Source: Sphingomonas prati (GTDB lineage: Bacteria > Pseudomonadota > Alphaproteobacteria > Sphingomonadales > Sphingomonadaceae). From it: a DNA stretch of 64,000 nt. The notes under the pieces were generated by a model. The model was given only the letters and a program-made list of their open reading frames with translations, had not been told where the DNA came from and did no database searches. The DNA lies in contig NZ_BMJP01000004.1 in assembly GCF_014643515.1 (NCBI RefSeq), positions 124,001-188,000 of the forward strand. Reading direction: 5' to 3'. Shown in pieces: positions 58,307 through 64,000 of this stretch. Position 1 is the first letter of the stretch. Each line of letters begins with the position of its first letter. Position numbers and translations under genes: made by a program.

Positions 58307-58687
58307 ATGGCTGTGAAGTTTGCAGGAACGATGAACGCGATCAACCGCGGCCTCGACGGCACGAAGCCCGCCAAGGGCGCGACGATGCTCGAGGATTGGG
58401 AAGCCGCGCTGGCCGAAATCGATACCGTCGGCGCAAAGGGCATCCTTCGCGACCTCGGTTCGCTGCGCAAGCAGCTCGAGCGTGACGAGCCCGACGCGGA
58501 CCGTGTCCACGCGCTGATCCACCGTCTCGGCGTCGCCACGACGAAGATCGCCGACAAGGCCGATGGTTCGCAGGAGAAGCTGAAGGCACTTGGCGAAGCA
58601 CTGACCGAAGCGGGCGAAGATCAGCCCGACGAGGAAGAGGACACGGTGGCCGCCGCCGCACCGAAGCGGGCCCGCAAGAAGGCCTGA
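58307..58687 (+). CDS. Hypothetical helical protein under a predicted FNR/FixK box
   Basis: The 126-residue protein is almost entirely helical and charged (MNAINRGLDGTKPAKGATMLEDWEAALAEID, LGSLRKQLERDEPDADRVHALIHRLG), with a Lys/Arg/Ala-rich tail PKRARKKA that could bind nucleic acid or membranes. No named domain recognised. AAAGGA precedes ATG 58307. It is separated from the stress operon by a terminator-like hairpin and carries its own oxygen-type regulatory box. Confidence 0.75.
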   Translation: MAVKFAGTMNAINRGLDGTKPAKGATMLEDWEAALAEIDTVGAKGILRDLGSLRKQLERDEPDADRVHALIHRLGVATTKIADKADGSQEKLKALGEALTEAGEDQPDEEEDTVAAAAPKRARKKA

Positions 58688-58730
58688 CGCAGAAGGGGCG
58701 GATGCAATCGCGTCCGCCCCACTTTGCCCG

Positions 58731-59693
58731 TTACGCCGCCTTCGGCTTCAGATAGCCGTGCATCCCCAGCCAGCGCGAGAAATCGCCGAACCATCCGGTG
58801 CTGGTCGTCGCCTTCTGGTACATCCCGAACCCGTGGCCACCCTGCTCATACAGGTGGAACTCCACCGGCCGCTTCGCCGCGGTCCAGCTTTCGATCAGCC
58901 CGAACCCGCCATTGGCGAAGAACGGATCGTCCGCCGCCAGCGCCACGAACAGCGGCGGCGCACCGGCCGGCACCTTCACCGCGGCCAGCGGGCCGTAGAT
59001 CAGCCCCATGAATGCCGGCTTCGCATCCTGCCCCGCAAGCTCGGTCGCCAGCGTCAGCATCGCGCCCGCCGAGAAGCCGACCATCCCGATCCGGTCCGGA
59101 TCGATCTTCCACCCCGCGGCGCGCGACCGCACCAGTGCGAACGCCGCCCGCGAATCGGCGATCTGCGGCGCGATCCCGGCGATCTGCGCCTCCGGTGTCG
59201 GCCGCGCTGGCCGCGCGACGGCGGAGAACATCGCGCTCATCGACTTCTCGAACCCCGGCATGTCGGCCGGCGTCTGGTTCAGCCGATACTTGAGCACGAA
59301 CGCCGCGACCCCCTGCGCCGCCAGCGCGCGCGCGACATCCCAGCCCTCATTCTCCATCGACAGCGTGCGGAACCCGCCGCCCGGCGCCACGATCACCGCC
59401 GCCCCGGTCGCCTTCGCCGGATCGGGCAGGAACGGCGTCAGCGTCGCGGTCGTCACGTTGCGCGCGAACACGCTATTGTACTGGCTGTGCCACGATTCCT
59501 GCGCCTTCGCGCCGGGCAGCGGACCCGTGTTCAGCGTGATCGCATCGGGCTGCGCCGGGATCGCGATCGGCACCATCTTGTCGCTGGGCGCCTGCGCCTG
59601 CGCGGGCCCCGCCGCAATACACGTCGCCGCCAGCGCCATCATCGCCGGCCGCAACCATGCACGCCCTACCCTCGTCTTGCTCGTCGTCATCAT
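58731..59693 (-). CDS. Exported alpha/beta hydrolase, acetylxylan-esterase-like
   Basis: The 320-residue protein has a signal peptide (ending GPAQAQA), the oxyanion motif VIVAPGGGFR, the nucleophile elbow MVGFSAGAML, and a C-terminal QGGHGFG histidine. This arrangement (serine esterase with GFSAG) fits carbohydrate acetyl or feruloyl esterases of the BD-FAE/acetylxylan type. It lies directly after the GH43 gene on the same strand, supporting hemicellulose breakdown. ATG 59690 is an alternative start. Confidence 0.9.
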   Translation of the reverse strand: MMTTSKTRVGRAWLRPAMMALAATCIAAGPAQAQAPSDKMVPIAIPAQPDAITLNTGPLPGAKAQESWHSQYNSVFARNVTTATLTPFLPDPAKATGAAVIVAPGGGFRTLSMENEGWDVARALAAQGVAAFVLKYRLNQTPADMPGFEKSMSAMFSAVARPARPTPEAQIAGIAPQIADSRAAFALVRSRAAGWKIDPDRIGMVGFSAGAMLTLATELAGQDAKPAFMGLIYGPLAAVKVPAGAPPLFVALAADDPFFANGGFGLIESWTAAKRPVEFHLYEQGGHGFGMYQKATTSTGWFGDFSRWLGMHGYLKPKAA

Positions 59694-59733
59694 CGTCTCT
59701 CTCCCGTTTTTGTTGTCGTTGGTCGAACCGCTC

Positions 59734-60744
59734 TTACGGCGCCGTCACGCCCGCATCGGTCTGCACCACCGGCCGCATCGTCCCGTCCGGATTATAGTGC
59801 AGCCGCTCCACCGTCACCGCGCGCCGACCGATCGCCCCGCTCATGTCGCCGATCGCCAGCGTCGCATTGTGTAGGAACAGATAGGACTTGCCCTTATAGT
59901 CCACGATGCCGGGATGGATGGTGAAGCTGTACTTGCCCGATCCGGTCAGTTCGCCGCGATACGTCCACGGCCCGCGCGGGCTCGCCGCGGTCGCGTAGGA
60001 CACGCGCTCGTCGCGGTGCTTCGACCGGTCGAGCGAGGCATAGGTGAGGTACCAGAGCGCGCCACGCTTGTGCAGCCACGGCCCCTCCTCGAAATGTGGC
60101 GGGGTGATCTCGGTGATCGGCCCGTCGATCTCGATCATGTTGGGCTTCAGCTTGGCGATATACGCCTGCCGGTTCCCCCACGCGATCCAGGTCGTGCCCG
60201 CCTCGTCGGTGTAGACGGTCGGGTCGATATCCTCCCAGCTGTGCGTGCCCTTCGGCGTCATCTGGTTGGTGACCAGCGCGGAACCCTTCGCATCGACGAA
60301 CGGCCCGGTCGGCGTGTCCGCCACCGCCACCGCGATCGCTTTCCCCGGATGCGTCGCGTCATGCTCCACCGCGGCATAGAACCAGTATTTGCCGTTCTTC
60401 GCGATCGTCTGCGCCGCCCAGGCATCCGCCTTGGCCCAGCGGAAATCGGCCACCTTCATGATCGGCCCATGATCCTGCCAGTGCCGCATGTCGGTCGTCG
60501 AATAGACCAGCCATTCGCGCATGTTGAACATCTCGTCACGCTCCGCCTGGTCATGTCCGACATACAGATACAGTCGGTCCCCCACGACCAGCGGCGCGGG
60601 GTCGGCGGTAAACTTGTCGCGGATGATGGGGTTTGATCCGGGCACCACGCGCGACGCAACGGAACCGGTCTGGCCGAACGCCGCCGCCGCCGCCATGCTC
60701 GCCGCGCACAACACGGCCGCCAACCTGCCTCCTGCGTATCGCAC
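59734..60744 (-). CDS. Glycoside hydrolase family 43 protein
   Basis: The 336-residue protein has a signal peptide (VLCAASMAAAAAFGQ). The five-bladed propeller motifs of GH43 are DKFTADPAPLVVGDRLYLYVGHD (general base Asp48), WEDIDPTVYTDEAG (second Asp) and FEEGPWLHKRGALWYLTYA (acid Glu). Expected activity is arabinofuranosidase or beta-xylosidase on plant polysaccharides. It is divergent from the LacI regulator and co-oriented with the esterase. Confidence 0.93.
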   Translation of the reverse strand: MRYAGGRLAAVLCAASMAAAAAFGQTGSVASRVVPGSNPIIRDKFTADPAPLVVGDRLYLYVGHDQAERDEMFNMREWLVYSTTDMRHWQDHGPIMKVADFRWAKADAWAAQTIAKNGKYWFYAAVEHDATHPGKAIAVAVADTPTGPFVDAKGSALVTNQMTPKGTHSWEDIDPTVYTDEAGTTWIAWGNRQAYIAKLKPNMIEIDGPITEITPPHFEEGPWLHKRGALWYLTYASLDRSKHRDERVSYATAASPRGPWTYRGELTGSGKYSFTIHPGIVDYKGKSYLFLHNATLAIGDMSGAIGRRAVTVERLHYNPDGTMRPVVQTDAGVTAP

Positions 60745-60849
60745 GCACCCTCCCCGTCATCCTCTGCCCGGAGTAAAGCATAGTATCGAGGGGCCGTCAT
60801 CAGCGACAATCCCCTTTTCCCGCCCGCGCGTCATGGCGTAGGCAAAGGA

Positions 60850-61893
60850 ATGTCAGACACTTCGCCTTCGGCGTCCCCCACGCGATCGACCGGCCGCCCC
60901 ACCATCCGCGATGTCTCGCGCCTCGCCGGCGTGTCGTTCAAGACCGTCTCGCGCGTCATCAACGACCAGCAATATGTCAGCGCGGAAAAACGCGAGCGCG
61001 TGCTGGCCATCATGGCGGAGATCGGGTTCCAACCGAGCCAGGCGGCGCGCGCCCTCGCCGGGCACCGGTCGCACCAGATTGCGCTGATCTGCGACAATCC
61101 GAACCCGTGGTATGTGTACGAGGTGCAGGCCGGCGTCCGCGAACGTTGCGGCCGCGACAATGTCCGCATGATCGCACAACCCTATGATCGCGCTACGCCC
61201 GCCTTGCTCGACGCCATCGTGGCGCTGATCGATCAGGCGCATCCCGACGGCCTCGTGCTCGCCCCGCCGGCCTGCGACGATGCGCGCGTGATCGCCGAAC
61301 TCGAACGGCGCCGCATCCCGTTCGTCCGGCTGCAACCCGGCGGGCCGATCGACGGCGTCCCCGCCACCTCGATCGACAACGATCAGGCCGCGTTCGACAT
61401 GACGTCGCACCTCCTCGCGCTCGGCCACATGCGCATCGGCTTCGTCGTCGGCGACCGCAGCTATGCCTCGTCGGACCAGCGGCTCTCCGGTCACCTCCGC
61501 GCGCTTGAGCAGGCCGGCATCGGACCCGACCCGGATCTCGTCCGCCAGGGGATGTTCGACTTCGCATCGGGCAAGGCCGCCGCCGACGCGATGCTCGATC
61601 TGCCGCATCCGCCGACCGCGATCTTCGCGGCCAGCGACGACATCGCGGCCGGCGTCCTCGTCGCCGCGCATCGCCGCGGCATCGCGGTGCCCGCCATGCT
61701 GTCGGTCGCCGGGTTCGACGATGCGCCGCTCGCGCAGGTCGTCTGGCCGCCGCTCACCACGATCCGACAACCGGTGCGCAACCTCGCCATCGCGGCGGCC
61801 GATCTGCTGCTCGCCCCCGGCGACACCGTCGAACGCCGGCTGGACCACAGCCTGATCGTCCGCGAATCGACCGCACCGCCACCCGCGGCTTGA
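60850..61893 (+). CDS. LacI family transcriptional regulator
   Basis: The 347-residue protein has an N-terminal LacI helix-turn-helix (PTIRDVSRLAGVSFKTVSRV, about 14-36; ALAGHRSHQIALI hinge), then a periplasmic-binding-protein-like sensor domain ending near VERRLDHSLIVRES. It probably senses a sugar released by the neighbouring GH43/esterase system. It is divergent from GH43, and a perfect palindrome follows its stop, ahead of the transporter gene. Confidence 0.93.
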   Translation: MSDTSPSASPTRSTGRPTIRDVSRLAGVSFKTVSRVINDQQYVSAEKRERVLAIMAEIGFQPSQAARALAGHRSHQIALICDNPNPWYVYEVQAGVRERCGRDNVRMIAQPYDRATPALLDAIVALIDQAHPDGLVLAPPACDDARVIAELERRRIPFVRLQPGGPIDGVPATSIDNDQAAFDMTSHLLALGHMRIGFVVGDRSYASSDQRLSGHLRALEQAGIGPDPDLVRQGMFDFASGKAAADAMLDLPHPPTAIFAASDDIAAGVLVAAHRRGIAVPAMLSVAGFDDAPLAQVVWPPLTTIRQPVRNLAIAAADLLLAPGDTVERRLDHSLIVRESTAPPPAA

Positions 61894-61906
61894 CCATATC
61901 ACAAGG

Positions 61907-61926
61907 TTAGGACACCGTTGTCCTAA
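61907..61926. promoter_or_regulatory. TTAGGACA-N4-TGTCCTAA operator candidate
   Basis: A perfect 8-4-8 palindrome lies 14 bases after the LacI stop codon and about 20 bases before the transporter ATG at 61946, overlapping its promoter/leader. Size and position fit a LacI-family operator controlling the transporter. I saw no second copy in the 60745-60849 divergent gap. Confidence 0.7.
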
Positions 61927-61945
61927 ATAAGAAGGAGATGTGGGG

Positions 61946-63199
61946 ATGGAGCAGCCTGTTAACGGCCGACGCTGGGCGATCGTGGTCCTCGCCTTCACCG
62001 CGATCATGCTGAACTATGTCGATCGCCAGGTCATCGCGTTGCTCAAACCGATGCTGCAGGACGAATATGGCTGGTCCGATCGTGACTACAGCCACATGGC
62101 CTCGGCGTTCCAGTTCTGCGCTGCCGTCTCGTTCCTCGGCACCGGCTGGTTCATCGACCGCATCGGCCTGCGCCGCGGTTTCGCGATCGGCGTCGCGGCG
62201 TGGAGCCTCGCCGGCATGGCGCATGCGTTCGTCTCGACCGTGTCCGGCTTCATCGGCGTCCGCGCGTTGCTCGGTGCCGCCGAATCGATCGGCACGCCGG
62301 CGCAGGTCAAGACCGCCGCGACCTACTTTCCCCCCGAACAACGCTCGCTCATGCTCGGCATCGGCAACATGGCGTCCAACTTCGGCGCAGTCGCCGCCCC
62401 GCTCGCCATCCCGCCGCTCGCTCTCTGGCTCGGCTGGCGCGCCGCCTTCCTCATCACCGGCGGGCTCGGCCTGGTCTGGGTCGTCGTCTGGCTGGTCGTC
62501 ACGCCGCGCACCACCCGCACCCCCGACGGCGCCGTTGTCGACGCCCCCGCCGATGCTGTCCCGTGGGGCCGCATGCTGCGCGACCGGCGGCAATGGGCGA
62601 TCGTCGCGGCAAAAGCGCTCAGCGATCAGTGCTGGTGGTTCCTCCTCTTCTTCATGCCCGACCTGTTCCACCGCATGTTCGGCCTGTCGCAGGGCCAGTT
62701 GGGCCTGCCGATCGCGTTCATCTATTTCCTGGCGGCGCTCGGTTCGCTCAGCGGCGGGCTGCTGCCGACCTGGCTGCTCCGCCGCGGCGTCCCGATGAAC
62801 CGCGCGCGAAAAGGGTCGATGCTGCTCTACGCGATCCTCATCCTGCCTGTCCCCGCCGTGCTGCTGACCGACGATGCCTGGGTCGCCGCCGGCTTGCTCG
62901 GTCTCGGCCTGTTCGCGCATCAGGGTTTCTCGACCAACGTGTTCGGCATGACGGCGGACATCTTTCCCGCGCGCATGATCGGCACCGCGATCGGCATCGG
63001 CGCGTTCGCCGGCAATCTCAGCGGTATGGCGATGATCGAAGCGGCGGGCTTCTCGCTCGACAACGGCTATGGCTACGGCCCGCTGCTCATGGTGTGCGGC
63101 GGCTCCTATCTGGTCGCGTTGCTGCTGGTCCACCTGCTCGTGCCGCGCCTCACGCTCGCCGAACCGGGCAGCTTCCGCACCGTGCCGACTGGCCACTGA
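61946..63199 (+). CDS. MFS hexuronate-type transporter (ACS family)
   Basis: From ATG 61946 (AAGGAG upstream) the protein has 417 residues and twelve helices. The hallmark is AIMLNYVDRQVIALLKPML near the N-terminus and GWFIDRIGLRRGFAIGVAAWS. The match is to the anion:cation symporter group (ExuT-like), which imports hexuronates and other sugar acids. It would take up products released outside by the hydrolases of this cluster. Confidence 0.9.
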   Translation: MEQPVNGRRWAIVVLAFTAIMLNYVDRQVIALLKPMLQDEYGWSDRDYSHMASAFQFCAAVSFLGTGWFIDRIGLRRGFAIGVAAWSLAGMAHAFVSTVSGFIGVRALLGAAESIGTPAQVKTAATYFPPEQRSLMLGIGNMASNFGAVAAPLAIPPLALWLGWRAAFLITGGLGLVWVVVWLVVTPRTTRTPDGAVVDAPADAVPWGRMLRDRRQWAIVAAKALSDQCWWFLLFFMPDLFHRMFGLSQGQLGLPIAFIYFLAALGSLSGGLLPTWLLRRGVPMNRARKGSMLLYAILILPVPAVLLTDDAWVAAGLLGLGLFAHQGFSTNVFGMTADIFPARMIGTAIGIGAFAGNLSGMAMIEAAGFSLDNGYGYGPLLMVCGGSYLVALLLVHLLVPRLTLAEPGSFRTVPTGH

Positions 63200-63206
63200 C
63201 GCAGAA

Positions 63207-63241
63207 AGGGCGGCCCCGGATCGCTCCGGGACCGCCCTTCT
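63207..63241. terminator. Terminator hairpin between convergent transporter and receptor genes
   Basis: A 14-base stem (63207-63220 with 63225-63238) with one mismatch and a TCGC loop; a short T run lies on both sides (TTCTC to the right, AAA to the left). It ends both convergent genes. Confidence 0.85.
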
Positions 63242-63257
63242 CATGCGCTCATCAACC

Positions 63258-64000
63258 TCAGAAGTTGACGCGCCCGTTCACCCCGAAATAGCGATCGGCA
63301 TCGCGCGGGATCTGGTAGCGGTACGACCCTGCCGGCCCGCCATTCTGGATCGCCGCGGCAAAGCTCTGGTCGAGCAGGTTCTTCACCTGGAACGTCAACC
63401 GGTACCGGTCCTCGCTGTCGCCCACCCCGGCGGACAGGTTGATCAGGCCATAGCCGTCGATCGTCCCCAGCCGCCGCTGCACCGCATCGGGCGAGAACAG
63501 CGCGAGCTGCTTCGACTGGTAATTGCCCTGCGCACCCAGGAACAGGTCGTACGACCCGCCCGTCCGCCAGCGATAATCGACGCCCAGCGAGCCCTTCCAC
63601 TTCGGCGCGAACGGCAGTGAGGTGCCGGCCGGGATCACCGCCGTCACCGCCGCACCTGGCGCCTGGAAGAACCGGTCGACCTTCGCATCGGTGTAGGCGA
63701 TGCCGCCCGACATCGACAGGTCGTCGACCGGGCGGAACACGATGTCCGCCTCCGCCCCGCGCGTCGAAACCTTGCCCGCATTGGTGAACCGCGTGACGAC
63801 CACACCCGCCACCAGATCCGGGTTGTTCGCCTGGAAATTGTCGTACTTGGCGTAGAACGCGTCGAGGTTCAGCGTCAGCTTGCCGCCGAACAGCGTGTTC
63901 TTCAGCCCGATCTCGTAACTGTCCGACGTTTCCGCCGCGATCGCGTTGGTGCCCGTCGCGGTCAGGTTGAAGAACACGTTGAATGCCGGCCCCTTATAGC
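63258..64000 (-). CDS. TonB-dependent receptor, C-terminal part
   Basis: The frame is open to the right edge of the window, so only the last 247 or so residues are seen. They contain beta-barrel strands such as YEIGLKNTLFGGKLTLNLDAFYAKYDNFQ and RGAEADIVFRP. The final strand DRYFGVNGRVNF ends in phenylalanine, the usual outer-membrane signal. Next to a hexuronate-type transporter and GH43/esterase genes it is probably a plant-oligosaccharide receptor. Other TonB substrates, including siderophores, cannot be excluded. Confidence 0.9.
   Translation of the reverse strand, partial: YKGPAFNVFFNLTATGTNAIAAETSDSYEIGLKNTLFGGKLTLNLDAFYAKYDNFQANNPDLVAGVVVTRFTNAGKVSTRGAEADIVFRPVDDLSMSGGIAYTDAKVDRFFQAPGAAVTAVIPAGTSLPFAPKWKGSLGVDYRWRTGGSYDLFLGAQGNYQSKQLALFSPDAVQRRLGTIDGYGLINLSAGVGDSEDRYRLTFQVKNLLDQSFAAAIQNGGPAGSYRYQIPRDADRYFGVNGRVNF

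Overview
The window reads as chromosomal DNA of a sphingomonad (Sphingomonas or a close relative, Alphaproteobacteria). The evidence is very high GC, tightly packed genes with many ATGA stop/start overlaps, intergenic repeats built on 'TTCGAGCCTGTCGAGAAC' and 'CATCCCGAGCGAAG' that are typical of this group, exosortase-A-type exopolysaccharide genes, a minimal 999-residue PutA, EcfG-like (GGAAC-N16/17-cGTT) promoter candidates and a TonB-dependent receptor next to sugar-uptake genes. No rRNA, tRNA, CRISPR array, intact IS or prophage was found.

Layout. 1-640: an orphan MbcA/ParS-type antitoxin domain protein, then repeats. 639-6832: tamB-tamA, outer-membrane protein assembly. 7211-8440: a CI/LexA-like S24 repressor divergent from a small DNA-binding-like protein, with a nested operator between them. 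8454-12002: glycosyltransferase and polymerase/ligase of an exosortase-A-associated polysaccharide system. 12082-14937: DJ-1/PfpI protein, topoisomerase IB and an MscS channel. 14973-23350: putA, MaoC hydratase, thiolase, a general stress flavin-type protein, a TPR-like periplasmic protein and a PHB depolymerase. 23518-27304: an ABC exporter, a TetR/SDR pair of visibly lower GC with twin operators, and a worn IS3 remnant. 27359-32964: rpoN, lptB, then an inserted orphan gene, then lptA, lptC and rnd. 33229-34125: a glycine-rich double cold-shock-domain protein. 34380-40792: glutaminyl cyclase, PilZ protein, ATP-dependent DNA ligase, epoxide-hydrolase-like enzyme, pirin, OmpA-like protein and a PRC-barrel protein. 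40871-46313: a sugar/sugar-acid cluster (GntR regulator, FucP-type transporter, aldose epimerase, sugar-acid dehydratase). 46345-49177: modABC and ung. 49276-54166: a zinc-motif protein, an ABC1 kinase, a phytase-like esterase, a SEC-C protein and an MFS transporter. 54367-58687: a stress island with lipoprotein, two CsbD-like proteins, a PAS-LuxR regulator and a membrane protein. 58731-64000: a plant-polysaccharide cluster with esterase, GH43, LacI, hexuronate-type MFS and a partial TonB-dependent receptor.

How it fits together. Several unlinked genes (PfpI, general stress protein, PRC-barrel, ung with its divergent zinc-motif neighbour, stress lipoprotein) carry sequences matching the alphaproteobacterial general stress promoter in front of them, so the region looks rich in the EcfG regulon. 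Envelope biogenesis (tamAB, lptABC), carbon storage and oxidation (phaZ, thiolase, putA), and plant-sugar use (GH43/LacI/MFS/TBDR and GntR/FucP/GalM/dehydratase) make up most of the rest. The most unusual items are the divergent S24 switch, the interrupted lpt operon, the bidirectional stress promoter at 49225-49251, the CsbD/PAS-LuxR module and the glycine-rich tandem cold-shock protein. All regulatory calls are pattern matches by eye.
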